From: Acidithiobacillus sp. HP-2
Lineage (GTDB): Bacteria; Pseudomonadota; Gammaproteobacteria; Acidithiobacillales; Acidithiobacillaceae
Direction of reading: 5' to 3'
Assembly (NCBI RefSeq): GCF_015100155.1
Contig: NZ_JACKZA010000005.1
Location: 1-64,000 of the forward strand
Length of the DNA stretch: 64,000 nucleotides
The translations under genes and the position numbers were made by a program. Within the stretch, counting starts at the first letter, position 1; the number at the start of each line of letters is the position of its first letter. This document shows positions 15,819 to 25,509 of this stretch, one piece after another. Under the pieces are notes generated by a model that saw only the letters and a program-made list of their open reading frames with translations, had not been told where the DNA came from and searched no databases.

Positions 15819-16813
15819 TTTTTGAGTACCAGATCCTTCGGTTCTGGATAGGCTTGTGTTTTACCGTCTTTCCAGACCATTGCGTGATCGCCCTGGTGAT
15901 AGATCACCATCCAGCCGCCAGATGTGAGATCCGCTTCGTGCACCTGAATCCACTTGGGAATACTGAATCCGGGTTGGATGCGGTATTCAATGCTGGTCAG
16001 ATCCATGAAGGGATAGGCCGCTTTGTGGGGATTCACCACATAGAAAGGATCCTTCCTGGCGTTCTTCCAGGACTGCACGATCCAGTCCATGCGGGCGGGA
16101 ACTATGGGGATAACAGGAGCAACGCCATCGTATCCTTCCCAAGCCCAATCAACATTCGCATCTGCCCAGTTTTGCCAACTTACTTTATGAATTTTATAGA
16201 TCGCATCTCCGGCTTTGGGCGACGTTCCACTTGCCCAGCCCGCCTGTTCCAGATCTCCGGCCCAGAGAATCGCCCTATGCGCCAGATTGTCGATGCGATT
16301 ATCCACGTTATGCCCATCGGGGACGTAACGAGCGACCCAGAAGATTTTTCCGTTCTGGAGTTCCTGGCGTAAATGCTCGTACCCGACAACCACGGGATTG
16401 GCGTGAGGCGTCCGGGAAGCAGCCTGGAACAACAGCCCCAGGACGGGAACAGCGACCCCAGGACCAAAAGCGGTCATCGCCTCGCCGCCTAATCCGTTAC
16501 CGGAGATTTCTTTCTTTTCCGCAATGGATGTCGGGGATACGTGCATAAAGACTTCATGGGACACAATCGCACCAGGACCGTCATATTCTAGGTCGAAACG
16601 TGTGGCCAGCTTGTTTGATGTTGCCTCATAAGCATTCGCATAGTTCGTTTTGAGAAGGGCATTTAGTTCAGCAGATTTTAAGCCGGTTTTGGGTCGCTCA
16701 TGTGATGGTCCAACGCTTAACGTCGCTTCTCTTACAGAACATCCGGCCAACAAACCTACACAGCCCAATAACACGCCAGCGCGTAATACGATTTTCCAGT
16801 TTTCTTTCTGCAT
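15815..16813 (-). CDS. lipoprotein of the transfer locus
   Basis: 332 residues with a lipoprotein signal (VLLGCVGLLAGCSVREATLS, lipobox LAGC). The mature part is soluble and mixed, with an internal hydrophobic stretch GPGVAVPVLGLLFQAA. No known family recognised. It lies directly after TraN (nine bases) and overlaps the Cys-rich gene by four bases, so it is probably an outer-membrane partner of the secreted proteins around it. Confidence 0.65.
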   Translation of the reverse strand: MQKENWKIVLRAGVLLGCVGLLAGCSVREATLSVGPSHERPKTGLKSAELNALLKTNYANAYEATSNKLATRFDLEYDGPGAIVSHEVFMHVSPTSIAEKKEISGNGLGGEAMTAFGPGVAVPVLGLLFQAASRTPHANPVVVGYEHLRQELQNGKIFWVARYVPDGHNVDNRIDNLAHRAILWAGDLEQAGWASGTSPKAGDAIYKIHKVSWQNWADANVDWAWEGYDGVAPVIPIVPARMDWIVQSWKNARKDPFYVVNPHKAAYPFMDLTSIEYRIQPGFSIPKWIQVHEADLTSGGWMVIYHQGDHAMVWKDGKTQAYPEPKDLVLKK

Positions 16814-16822
16814 AGTTATCTC

Positions 16823-19822
16823 CTATTCTTCTATCGGTTGTGGAGCCAAATCAGCATTTACATCTCCGTTGGGGTGGTCAATCTGCCCCGGTGTGTACTC
16901 TGCAGCTCCAGCGGCATTGCTACCTGCGACGATTCCCGCTTTCTGAAGCATCGCAGTCCAGGCCGATAGAGATACCTCATTCCAGTCCACGTCACCAAGC
17001 TGCTGCGGTGTGAAGCCGTTGCAATTTGGATTCTTGGGCGTGCCATAACCACCCGCTACACTGGGCTGACCAATCTTGATCTGGGACGCGATGATCCGGT
17101 CCAAAGGAGAGGCGTAACAGCAAAAAATATCTTTGTGTTCCAGGCAGAAGCCCAGGAATTTTTCTGTGCAATAGGTGCCGATATTTTGGCACTTATGCAG
17201 CTTACGGCTTTCGCCCAATTCAAACTCTTCTTTTTTACAGGAAGTCATGATTTCCGTAATCATTTGAATAATCTGGAAAACCGAGTAGGCCAACATCAGA
17301 TCGCCAACCAACCCGGTAATAAACTTAGAGGTGACAAACTGCATAATCTTGTTTTTTATTGCTGTCCCAAAAAGATGTTTCAGAACATAACTAGCTGCTG
17401 TTTTGAGCCAACCTTCTACTTGATCTTGCAGGCCGCTCAGTAAACCTTTTGAAGCTGCCCCGGATGCATTAGCCGCATCGTGGGCTACTTTTGCCACATC
17501 CCCACCTAATTGCGCTCCCGCACTGGCTCCACCGACGCCAAATGCGTTTTCTACCGCCTCGGACGCACCTTTGAATGCCCCGGTTACATAGCTCCAGCCA
17601 TCGGATGCCCAGGTGTCAAATTTGCTATAAGCCGTTTCATACCAGCTTCCCTTGCCAAAAAGAAAACCATCCGGACTAATCGCCTTGGATCCGAATATCC
17701 ATGAGTCCATTGTGGAGTTGTTCGCTACAGACCAGACATTCCTGGTCAACTCAAGATATTGCATCAGACCAGGCCCACTCGCCCCGGCCTGTAATCCCTC
17801 CTTACAGCAATTATTGGTAAACACGCCACCAAACGGCCAGGTCCGGCAATAATCCGCCTTCCCCTGAAATATAATCGGCTTGCAGTTTCCAGCCTTGATA
17901 CTGGTTCCATCGGCGCACTGCATGTTCTGTTCCATCTGCTGAAGCGCCGAGAGCGCGGTCATCGCTTCCGAAAAGTGCAAATCCTGATTCCCAAAGAGCG
18001 CATGACATTGGGTACCCATGCACTTGATGGGGCTATTGCAGAGGATGCTCTGCGCGTGCGTATTGGGATTGGTGCCGGTCACGGTCTGGCCGGGATTTAT
18101 GGTCACGGTCCCGCTCGAAGAGGATCCATTGGTCGGGGTGTATAGCCAGTGGCTATTCGTGTCGATCAAGACCTGACGAGTGCCATTGACGGTGCCAATG
18201 ATGGTGAGTATTCCCCCTGAAGTATTGTCAGCCGTCGTGCCTGCTTGATCATTGGTGATGTAATACAGAATTTCATCCGGGCCAGGGGCCAGCGTTACGG
18301 GTACCGAAACCACTCCGCCCGTTGAGGGGTAGGTCTGTGCTCCAGTGACTCCCTGATCGTCATAGCTCGCCACTTGTGTCCCGTTGATGTCCACCACGCC
18401 CTTATCGTTTGCAGCGAGATACAACGTAGCGTCGATGGTTGCCCCTGTTGTATTCGAGTAAGTTCCTTCCATCATGTCGGTCTGACCGTTAGGCACACCC
18501 GCACCACAACCGCCTGTGGTCCCATAAATCCATTCCGCATTCGGATCCGGCCAGTCAGCCGCATCAATCCAGCCCGTGCTTGTATAGGTGCTCAAAGGCT
18601 CATCGCAGGCCACTGGATTCGACTGGATGCTGGGCGCACTGGTACTGGTTGTCGATACGGACGTGGAAGACGTGCCCGAATTGGCAATATCGAGATTGTT
18701 GTTGGTACAGGCGACGTTTTGATAATACTGGCTGAATACCGATGGATTACTCTCGATAAACGGCATCATCTTGTTGATCATGCCCTGATTCGAGGGATTC
18801 GCCAGAAACTTATTCAGCATGGGATCCGATGTGTAGCTGTTCAAGCCACCCGGATAGGTAGAGATATTCTCCAGATAAGATTGAGCATCGTTACATTGCC
18901 CGTAGATCTCCTGGTATTGCTGGGATGCAGTAGTGGTGTTGGCATAGTTGCTGGATAGGGCTATGGAGCCATTATCCCCGACCTCTGCGGTGCCCGTTGT
19001 CTGACCGATCAGGCTGTCAGCTTTGCTGGTCAGACCATTCAGGCTGTCGCTCAGGCTTTCCGCCGCCGCAGGGGACGTAATGCTGGTCGGTAAATCACTG
19101 CATTCGTCAGCGACACTATCCAGTGTCCCGGCCCAGGTATCGCCCAGACTGTTCAGAGTCGGCACTCCAGATCGACTTAACAGATTGCAGGCCGGCGCAT
19201 ACTGGTACTGATTATGAATGTCCGGCGCACAGGTGGTGAGCAAGGCATTGCCCGCAGAATGCACATCTGCGAGGGATGTACCGAAATGGTGTATGTTCTC
19301 CAGCGCATCCGTGTAAGCTGCATTGCTTCCACTACTTTCTGCATCCTCAATGGAAGCAGATTCCGCATTGAGGGCCGTCTGGCAGACGGTTTGAGCATGG
19401 GTGACGGCCCCTATCCCGGTGCTGTCAAAGCTGTTCAGCGGTCCCGGCCAGCCATTCGGACAAGTCGGATCGCTCATCAGGGCGGCATTGGCACTGTCGG
19501 CCTGGTTGATGGCATTACCTTGGGTCAATCCCACATTATCCGGTAGGTAATAGCTGGAAGCCCCCGACTCTCCGGGTGTGGGATTGCTTCCCGCAAAGCC
19601 CTGCATTTCCTGTTGTCCGGCCCCAGAAGCCGCATCTTCCTGTCCACCCAGCAGCAGGCTATTCCCGAAGTTCACGCCGCCTTGAGCCTGATTGACGAAC
19701 TGCCCGGCCATGGCGGTTGCCGTGGATTCGTAATAAATGCCGATCCCAAGCATGGCGGCAATAAAGGCCGAGGCTACCGGCCTGCGCCGTGTGGGATGCG
19801 CCATCCAGCAAAAGAAAGCCAT
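16823..19822 (-). CDS. traN: TraN-like mating-pair stabilisation protein
   Basis: 999 residues. The C-terminal 400 carry TraN features: many spaced cysteines, the segment ADYCRTWPFGGVFTNNCCKE, hydrophobic helices, and the end EKFLGFCLEHKDIFCCY. TraN sits in the outer membrane and helps hold donor and recipient together. Residues about 426-563 are an inserted copy of the beta-rich module shared with two neighbours (AEWIYG, ANDKGVVDINGTQVASY, LAPGPDEI). The N-terminal 400 residues are Ser/Ala/Asn-rich. The start MAFFCWMAHP at 19822 overlaps the TraU stop (TGATG); the longer reading is a shadow. About 1.6 times the length of F TraN. Confidence 0.8.
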   Translation of the reverse strand: MAFFCWMAHPTRRRPVASAFIAAMLGIGIYYESTATAMAGQFVNQAQGGVNFGNSLLLGGQEDAASGAGQQEMQGFAGSNPTPGESGASSYYLPDNVGLTQGNAINQADSANAALMSDPTCPNGWPGPLNSFDSTGIGAVTHAQTVCQTALNAESASIEDAESSGSNAAYTDALENIHHFGTSLADVHSAGNALLTTCAPDIHNQYQYAPACNLLSRSGVPTLNSLGDTWAGTLDSVADECSDLPTSITSPAAAESLSDSLNGLTSKADSLIGQTTGTAEVGDNGSIALSSNYANTTTASQQYQEIYGQCNDAQSYLENISTYPGGLNSYTSDPMLNKFLANPSNQGMINKMMPFIESNPSVFSQYYQNVACTNNNLDIANSGTSSTSVSTTSTSAPSIQSNPVACDEPLSTYTSTGWIDAADWPDPNAEWIYGTTGGCGAGVPNGQTDMMEGTYSNTTGATIDATLYLAANDKGVVDINGTQVASYDDQGVTGAQTYPSTGGVVSVPVTLAPGPDEILYYITNDQAGTTADNTSGGILTIIGTVNGTRQVLIDTNSHWLYTPTNGSSSSGTVTINPGQTVTGTNPNTHAQSILCNSPIKCMGTQCHALFGNQDLHFSEAMTALSALQQMEQNMQCADGTSIKAGNCKPIIFQGKADYCRTWPFGGVFTNNCCKEGLQAGASGPGLMQYLELTRNVWSVANNSTMDSWIFGSKAISPDGFLFGKGSWYETAYSKFDTWASDGWSYVTGAFKGASEAVENAFGVGGASAGAQLGGDVAKVAHDAANASGAASKGLLSGLQDQVEGWLKTAASYVLKHLFGTAIKNKIMQFVTSKFITGLVGDLMLAYSVFQIIQMITEIMTSCKKEEFELGESRKLHKCQNIGTYCTEKFLGFCLEHKDIFCCYASPLDRIIASQIKIGQPSVAGGYGTPKNPNCNGFTPQQLGDVDWNEVSLSAWTAMLQKAGIVAGSNAAGAAEYTPGQIDHPNGDVNADLAPQPIEE

Positions 19823-21198
19823 CAGCCACTCATCCCCGTGTGGCCAATGACGCCCAGGCAGCAGTTGGTCCATTGCCAGACGAGATACACATAGTTGCTT
19901 CCCGTTCCCGGCTGGCTGTCCCACTCACCCCACTGAAAAGGTGTTTGCCCCATCCAGTGCGTGCATTCACCCGACTGGGTTGGTGGAGCCTGAATGTTTA
20001 CGCCACCATTTTGCGCCACGGTACCCTGATTGCTGGCCGCAGGATGAACAACGTTCGCAGGCGGTATGCTGCCGCCCTGTTGCTGCGAGTTGCTGAGATC
20101 CGGGGCGGTTACACTGGCATTGGGCTCCTGATTGGTTTCGTCATTCGGGAACATGATCTGGAAGCGATACTGGGCCTTGGGCAGCACATAGGTCCGCCGG
20201 GGACCGCACACCACGCTGTTGCCGGTTGTGCGCTCCAGAAATCCTAAGCGGAATCCCATAGCCAGCATCCGGGCTACATCGAGACTGGATGCCTGAATAG
20301 GATCATCGCCGCCGAGATTGGATCCGACCATGGGATAGAGCAATCCCCAACAACCTGCAGTCCAGTATTCATCGTCAATGGGCTGTGCGCCGAGGCTTTC
20401 TTGAGCGCACTCTTCCGTGGCTCCCAGAAGCCCTATGGGATTGTCATAAAGCAATTCTTCCGGAGAAGCCAGGAACGAAAGCAGATCGTTATTCCAGGTC
20501 GGGAACACTTCGCTCATCAGCATAAGATTCATCCCGTGGTAGCCGGTATTGCAATCCGGGATGTCAGCGAGCTGCATCATGGTGATCAGCGGAAAAGTCC
20601 AGAGCTGGACGTTGAAAAAGGTACTGTTGTGTTCAGACGTGCTGACACCGGTTCCGACATCGCCGCCCCAGGAGCCAGTCCACTGACTGCCAACCGTAGA
20701 ACTCGGATCCAGGCTGACACCGCCCAGAACCGGCGAGCAAAACGGATGAGATACCGCCTCGATCAGCATGGATGGCTGCCAGTATCCAATCTGGATACCA
20801 ATAGTCGGGAGCTGCAGATGCCGCAGACTTCCGCCGCAGATGCAGGTAGCGCCCGAAGCCGCGCCATTGGGCACGCCGGAATTACCGCCGAACCAGGTCA
20901 TACCGGCCACGCGCAGCGGGAACATGGCTGACCAGCACACGCCGCCGATCAGTTCCTTGAAAATGCCAGCATCCGGGCACATGGTTGCGACCTGTGCGCC
21001 AGAGGCCAAGGCAGGAACAGAACAAAGCAGCCCCAGGGCCAGCGATGCGCCCTGTAGCCAGCGACGTAGTGGATTGCTGGTTTTCTTGGGCTTATCAGCA
21101 GGCAAGAAAATGGCGGGAGACCCCAACCCCTTGTATCTTTGGATTTCCACGTCCTGATACTCAAGAAAGGAGTTACTCCCATGAAAACGGCTCTTCAT
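19822..21198 (-). CDS. traU: TraU-like conjugation protein
   Basis: After a signal-like stretch (LQGASLALGLLCSVPALASG) the protein shows the TraU pattern: CPDAGIFKELIGGVCWSAMF, then PLRVAG, many cysteines, NPIGLLGATEECAQESLG and GYWQPSMLIEAV. F TraU is a periplasmic protein needed for DNA transfer. The C-terminal 100 residues are Gln/Asn/Pro-rich. The start is uncertain: the ATG at 21198 lies inside the divergent gene, and GTG at 21150 or a TTG nearer the signal peptide are alternatives. The frame stays open to 21960, but that part is antisense to another gene. Confidence 0.75.
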   Translation of the reverse strand: MKSRFHGSNSFLEYQDVEIQRYKGLGSPAIFLPADKPKKTSNPLRRWLQGASLALGLLCSVPALASGAQVATMCPDAGIFKELIGGVCWSAMFPLRVAGMTWFGGNSGVPNGAASGATCICGGSLRHLQLPTIGIQIGYWQPSMLIEAVSHPFCSPVLGGVSLDPSSTVGSQWTGSWGGDVGTGVSTSEHNSTFFNVQLWTFPLITMMQLADIPDCNTGYHGMNLMLMSEVFPTWNNDLLSFLASPEELLYDNPIGLLGATEECAQESLGAQPIDDEYWTAGCWGLLYPMVGSNLGGDDPIQASSLDVARMLAMGFRLGFLERTTGNSVVCGPRRTYVLPKAQYRFQIMFPNDETNQEPNASVTAPDLSNSQQQGGSIPPANVVHPAASNQGTVAQNGGVNIQAPPTQSGECTHWMGQTPFQWGEWDSQPGTGSNYVYLVWQWTNCCLGVIGHTGMSG

Positions 21199-21957
21199 CC
21201 TTACAACGACAGAAAAGAAGTTACTGTTCAAGCATATACTGCAGAATTTGGACCAAAATTGGATTCTCATGGTCGCCATAGAGAGCGACCCAACGCTCGC
21301 TGTCCTGGCTGTCTTGAGCCTTTGATTATCAGAGGGAACGATCGTCCACTTCAGGATCAGATTTTTTCGCATAACAGAAACGAAAATCCACCGTCGTGCC
21401 CATTGCGTAACATGGCCGATCACCGATACGCATTCCTGCAGCCAGTCCCAGCGGACACGCAACGTGGACGCCTTTTGCGTGCTGATTTTTTCGCGCACTG
21501 GCAAGCTCACTACGGGCACATGCGCCGTCTTCTCAATGGATACATGGACGTTGACGATTTTATAGCGCTGATCAGAGAAGCAGACGCTGATCGCCTTTGG
21601 AGCCGTAACCAAATCGAGAAATGGGAAATCACCTATATTTTTCTCGCATGGAAAGAGTGGCCCCCAGTCAGAAACAATAGGGATGAGATATTGCGTGCGG
21701 AATGGTTGCGTTTCTGGTTCGACTCCAGGGTGAGGACGTTTGAAGATATATGGATTCGCACTGAGGGTGATCCGAGAATCATAAAAGCCACTTACCAGAA
21801 TCCAGCTCGTGCCAGAATTCCCTCTCTGCAACACCTGGAAGATACAAGAATTCTCTATATCGACCGAAACTTCCTTCAGGCTAATTATCGTCCCGCCGTA
21901 GATTATGTCGTCACGAAATTGCATCAGGCCTTCCCCAATGAAGTTGAAGCACCCTGA
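21181..21957 (+). CDS. hypothetical protein with a CoiA-like zinc-finger start
   Basis: 258 residues on the strand opposite to the transfer operon. The ATG at 21181 has AAGGAG eight bases upstream. Residues about 40-80 contain CPGCLEPLIIRG, then IFSHNRN and SCPL, a Cys/His arrangement like the zinc finger that opens CoiA-type and related nuclease-like proteins. The rest is rich in Arg, Trp and Asp and matches nothing I recognise. It overlaps the TraU start region and interrupts the operon, so it is probably a later insertion. Confidence 0.5.
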   Translation: MKTALHPYNDRKEVTVQAYTAEFGPKLDSHGRHRERPNARCPGCLEPLIIRGNDRPLQDQIFSHNRNENPPSCPLRNMADHRYAFLQPVPADTQRGRLLRADFFAHWQAHYGHMRRLLNGYMDVDDFIALIREADADRLWSRNQIEKWEITYIFLAWKEWPPVRNNRDEILRAEWLRFWFDSRVRTFEDIWIRTEGDPRIIKATYQNPARARIPSLQHLEDTRILYIDRNFLQANYRPAVDYVVTKLHQAFPNEVEAP

Positions 21958-22397
21958 CAAATCTCAGGGCGGCTCATGGCCCAGGCTTTCGCCTCTGCCA
22001 AAGTCTGGAACGGCATCATCTTTTCTTGGCAAACGGGCATATCGTTCCAGAACACCGCGCACAATCCGCCGTATGGCCCGGAAGAGATCACGATCAGATA
22101 CCCTGGCGCATTTTTCCCAACCCATACGGCGGACATCCATTCCACAAAAACCTCATCCAAACGGTGAGGACGATATGGAATATGGCGTTGATACCATCGT
22201 GCCCAATACCCATCAGGGCCACAGGGAACATGATTGCGGGTTTCCTTCGCCTGCAATCTTTGCAAATCCGCAGGATTTAGATGCTTCAACCCTGAAAACA
22301 AGGTCATTTCCGCTTCTCTTATTTCCAGAAGCGGAAATACATTTATGGCAGCATCAAACACCGCTTTTTCTTGAATTTTCCAGGGAAGCATAGTCAT
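21924..22397 (-). CDS. hypothetical protein
   Basis: 157 residues, Trp-rich (PDGYWARWYQRHIPYRPHRL, then EWMSAVWVGKNAPGYLIVIS), no membrane segment. GAGGAA just before the ATG at 22397 supports the start. The C-terminal part PFQTLAEAKAWAMSRPEICQ resembles short conserved tails of phage or plasmid proteins, but no family is certain. Its 3' end overlaps that of the plus-strand gene by 34 bases. Confidence 0.5.
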   Translation of the reverse strand: MTMLPWKIQEKAVFDAAINVFPLLEIREAEMTLFSGLKHLNPADLQRLQAKETRNHVPCGPDGYWARWYQRHIPYRPHRLDEVFVEWMSAVWVGKNAPGYLIVISSGPYGGLCAVFWNDMPVCQEKMMPFQTLAEAKAWAMSRPEICQGASTSLGKA

Positions 22398-22461
22398 TTC
22401 CTCACAGCCCTAATGACCCATTAAATGTGCTATAGTTATTGCGAAACAGTGGAGTAACTAA

Positions 22462-22740
22462 ATGATGAGTGAAGCATTTACCCCTTGGAATAGCGCCGAT
22501 TACCTTAAAACGGACGAAGATATAGCGGCCTATTTCGATGCCTGCCTTGAAGATGATCCCGGTGATGGCTCGCTGATTCGACTGGGTTTGCAAAACATCG
22601 CCCGCGCTCAAGGTTTGAGCCATCTGAACGAAGAGCAGGTGAATGCGCTTTCCGCAAGCGAAAATGCGTCGTTCGCCGCCGTGCTCAGAATTATAAACAG
22701 CCTGGGCCTGCGGTTGCATACGGAAGTTTTGCATTCCTGA
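22462..22740 (+). CDS. addiction-module antidote protein, HigA-like
   Basis: 92 residues matching the small antidote family that pairs with RelE/HigB-type toxins: WNSADYLKTDEDIAAYFDAC, LGLQNIARAQGLSHL, then SFAAVLRIINSLGLRLH. The conserved IARA(R/Q)G and ILRII-like segments form the helix-turn-helix. GGAG lies seven bases before the ATG. The toxin gene normally just upstream is missing: the upstream gene is on the other strand and is not a RelE/HigB protein. This looks like an orphan antidote. Confidence 0.7.
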   Translation: MMSEAFTPWNSADYLKTDEDIAAYFDACLEDDPGDGSLIRLGLQNIARAQGLSHLNEEQVNALSASENASFAAVLRIINSLGLRLHTEVLHS

Positions 22741-22750
22741 CACTCTGCTG

Positions 22751-23356
22751 CTACTCCGCGCCCGCAACCGACTGTTGCTCTGCCTTTCCATCAAGCGAGG
22801 CAGAATGCAAAGCCAATCTATTCAAAGCCAATCGCGCAGTTAATCCACCAAAACAATCCTTTAGTTTGCCTTCCGTTACTCGGAATCCTGCGCCTGTCTC
22901 GGCTCTGAACTTGTCCAGAAAGGCATCCAGATCATGCCCTTCCTCAGTACCCGATATACCCTTCCAGACGGGCACGTTTTCTATCACTTCAGCATGAGTC
23001 AAGATGTTTACTACGTCTTCGTCTGCGACCGAATAACCGCCTTTTTCCAGGGCAGCACAAAGCAGCCTGTAACCAGAAAGCGTATTATTCAGGTAATAAT
23101 CAGCACCGGGATTGCTTCCCCTGATCAAAGTTGGGAACATCGCCAAGATTTCTTCCTCTGTATGTGCTTTGCTTACAGGAACCTGTTTATCTTCTGCATC
23201 CAGTTCAAAAACGATTTTGCCTTTGGCGTTTTGCAGCACGCTTAAAGCATCAGCCAGGGACATCCCTTGCCTCGTTTTTCCAAGAACTACCTGATGCTGA
23301 TGGTTTCCCGCATTGCAATGAAAATCGAAATAAAACTCGTGTTTCTGACTGGTCAT
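22751..23356 (-). CDS. hypothetical transfer-locus protein
   Basis: 201 residues, soluble, no family recognised. It begins MTSQKHEFYFDFHCNAGNHQ and contains an EEEILAMFPTLIRG segment. AGGAGG precedes the ATG at 23356, which overlaps the TrbC-TraW stop (ATGA). It is the last gene of the long overlapping series that starts at 40487, before two plus-strand genes break the operon. Confidence 0.55.
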   Translation of the reverse strand: MTSQKHEFYFDFHCNAGNHQHQVVLGKTRQGMSLADALSVLQNAKGKIVFELDAEDKQVPVSKAHTEEEILAMFPTLIRGSNPGADYYLNNTLSGYRLLCAALEKGGYSVADEDVVNILTHAEVIENVPVWKGISGTEEGHDLDAFLDKFRAETGAGFRVTEGKLKDCFGGLTARLALNRLALHSASLDGKAEQQSVAGAE

Positions 23357-24618
23357 TTCTTCCTCCTTTCCAAAGGTTCTTTCGGAACCGTAATCGACAA
23401 AACCTTCCCATCAGGCCGAATCAGCGCCGGTACCCGGTTGATGCCAAGCCTCTGTGCCAAATGTGGGGTAATGCCATAGACGGGGTGCTGCAGACGCTCT
23501 ACCAGCGCATTTTCTGCCTGCCATGAATCGGGCAGCTCGCTGGCCATCATCACGACATTCGGATAGGTGCTCTCCCAGGCCTCTACCTGGGCAACCTGCC
23601 AGGCTTGCGCGGGATTGAACACGATATAGCTCTGGGTCCATCCAAAGGGCATGGCGGTCAGGGGATCGAGGATCTGACCCTTGTGGACCAGAACCTTTCC
23701 GGATGGCAGGCGAATCGTCGCGGTAGCGATGATGCTGGGATTGTAGGTGTAGTGACGACCGTTCTTTGAATCCGGCAGCTTATCCCCGATCCGTGAACGG
23801 ACTTCCTGCCAGTCACGATCCTTGGCCTCTTCTTCCGTTTTTTTCCAGTTAAAGGTTTTAATCTTCTTCTCGAAGACCGAGATCATGTTGGGTTCAGCAA
23901 TTTTCCACGTTTGGCCGTGAATCTTATGCGGATTCCCTTTCCCGTGATTGATGGCTGTGATCGCCCCGCGTAGGCCATCACCATCCCCGACGATGGCTCC
24001 CCATTTCCCGTCCGGAGCATGGTGAATAATGACCGGGGCCAGATTCACATGATGATCCGTGAACTGGATTGGATTGATCTCGACGTTCGCGGTCTTTTTG
24101 TACGACGGCATCAGACCGTTGACCTGGCTGATCATGTCCGGCAGGCCTTCGGGCTTGTTGGGCCAGCCGCGCAGCACAAACACCGTGCTCTCAAAGAGCT
24201 TTTTGTTGTCGGCCACGGCCTTGAACCATCGCCGCAGTATGCTGTGCGGCATATTCATGGAGATGAACACCAGGGTTTTCGCCTGCATCTCCTCTTTTTT
24301 CATCAGGGTATGATCCACATACTCCTGCAGAGCTTTTCCGTGGAGATTGGCGGGAATAACGGGCACCCCGTTTACCCGCTTACGCAGAAACTCCTGCGCC
24401 TGGGCATTGGATTCTGCCGCATACTCTGCCGCGTATTGCTGCAGATCGTTTTTCGCGGGCTGCATGAAGGTTTTTTGGGTAGGCGTATCCTGCGCGGAAA
24501 GCTGAACGCCGTGCGTTTCCCAATCCGGTGCGGATTGCTTACCCGCCGAACGCATAATCCCATCGGATCGCTGCACGATGGACTGCACCTGGGCCATGTT
24601 GACCGCCGGGGTAATCAA
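23353..24618 (-). CDS. TrbC-TraW fusion protein
   Basis: 421 residues combining two F-type proteins. The first half has the TrbC pattern (KTLVFISMNMPHSILRRWF, then FVLRGWPNKPEGL). The second half has the TraW pattern (DWQEVRSRIGDKLPD, HYTYNPSII, LDPLTAMPFGWTQSYIVFN, GINRVPALI). In F these are separate periplasmic proteins of the assembly machine; fused forms are known in other F-like systems. The TTG at 24618 overlaps the previous stop (TTGA). No signal peptide is visible in this reading, odd for periplasmic proteins, so an upstream frameshift or a different start is possible. Confidence 0.75.
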   Translation of the reverse strand: MITPAVNMAQVQSIVQRSDGIMRSAGKQSAPDWETHGVQLSAQDTPTQKTFMQPAKNDLQQYAAEYAAESNAQAQEFLRKRVNGVPVIPANLHGKALQEYVDHTLMKKEEMQAKTLVFISMNMPHSILRRWFKAVADNKKLFESTVFVLRGWPNKPEGLPDMISQVNGLMPSYKKTANVEINPIQFTDHHVNLAPVIIHHAPDGKWGAIVGDGDGLRGAITAINHGKGNPHKIHGQTWKIAEPNMISVFEKKIKTFNWKKTEEEAKDRDWQEVRSRIGDKLPDSKNGRHYTYNPSIIATATIRLPSGKVLVHKGQILDPLTAMPFGWTQSYIVFNPAQAWQVAQVEAWESTYPNVVMMASELPDSWQAENALVERLQHPVYGITPHLAQRLGINRVPALIRPDGKVLSITVPKEPLERRKK

Positions 24619-25448
24619 CGTGCCCCCGCCGGATTCTGGACGCTGTTGGCCAGCACTTCAGCGGATCCTACAGCGGATCCCACGCGCAGCAGATTATGCA
24701 CGGGGATGGCAGCTTCCATATTCGCCTGTGGAAAATAAATCACCAGAAATGGCGGCTTCATAGGGATCTGACTCAACACCGTTTTATTTCTTGCCGCGAA
24801 TCGGGATCCGAGTGGAATCGGCGCACCGGCAGGTTGATGATGCAGCACATTCAGAAGCCGGTCCTCGCGGCCTCGATTGCCTGCCGAGAGGATGGCAGGG
24901 GCCAGAGGACCAATGGGCACGAGCTTCAACGCCATGACGTTCAATGCGCCCTTTTTCTGCATCTGGCCAGCCTCTCCCATCATCGCTCCCATGACCTTGT
25001 AGCCCATCGGGGTGGATGGATTGAAGACGGCAATCATGTAATTCTTGGCCGTCTTGTTTCCGACTGTGATTCCAGAAAGGGAAGCACATTGGAACGCTAT
25101 CCGGCTGGCTGCTGGACCCTTGAGGATGTCCACCTTGCCGATATACTTCAGGCCATAGCCATTGGTCATGTTGTGACCATTTTCGAGGTTGGCCACCAGG
25201 CCACTGATCAGGTATTTCCCATCGGGCGTGAGATAGGCTATGGCTTTGCTGCCATTGTATTCCATCACGATTCCGGTCAGGCCGCCTGGCCCCGGAAAGG
25301 TTTTGATGATCTTCCCGGCATGATGCGAGGCCAGCACATGCGCGAGCAACGCGGTCGGCGCAGCTATCGCCTGGGTTGCCACGGTCAGCATCCCTGCTGC
25401 CAGGAATCCAGATAATGTTTTTCGCCAGGGAAAAATACCCACAAACAA
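24615..25448 (-). CDS. DsbC/DsbG-like protein without the CxxC motif
   Basis: 277 residues with a signal peptide (FLAAGMLTVATQAIA). The N-terminal domain looks like the DsbC dimerisation domain (VMEYNGSKAIAYLTPDGKYL). Where active relatives have DPNCxxCH, this protein reads FNPSTPMGY, so both cysteines are gone (about residues 146-149). It cannot be a redox isomerase and may act as a chaperone or structural part. The TTG start at 25448 follows AGGGGC; the 60-base gap before it is the largest in this stretch of operon and may hold a promoter. Confidence 0.65.
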   Translation of the reverse strand: MFVGIFPWRKTLSGFLAAGMLTVATQAIAAPTALLAHVLASHHAGKIIKTFPGPGGLTGIVMEYNGSKAIAYLTPDGKYLISGLVANLENGHNMTNGYGLKYIGKVDILKGPAASRIAFQCASLSGITVGNKTAKNYMIAVFNPSTPMGYKVMGAMMGEAGQMQKKGALNVMALKLVPIGPLAPAILSAGNRGREDRLLNVLHHQPAGAPIPLGSRFAARNKTVLSQIPMKPPFLVIYFPQANMEAAIPVHNLLRVGSAVGSAEVLANSVQNPAGAR

Positions 25449-25509
25449 GCCCCTATGTTGTAGTGTATTTAATTATCTTACATGATCTCTAAAAATTCTC
25501 CAAGGCACC

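Noticed and set aside
21199-21960. Long N-terminal extension of TraU
   Set aside because: It is antisense to a plus-strand gene with a good ribosome site, and the TraU signal peptide lies downstream of it.
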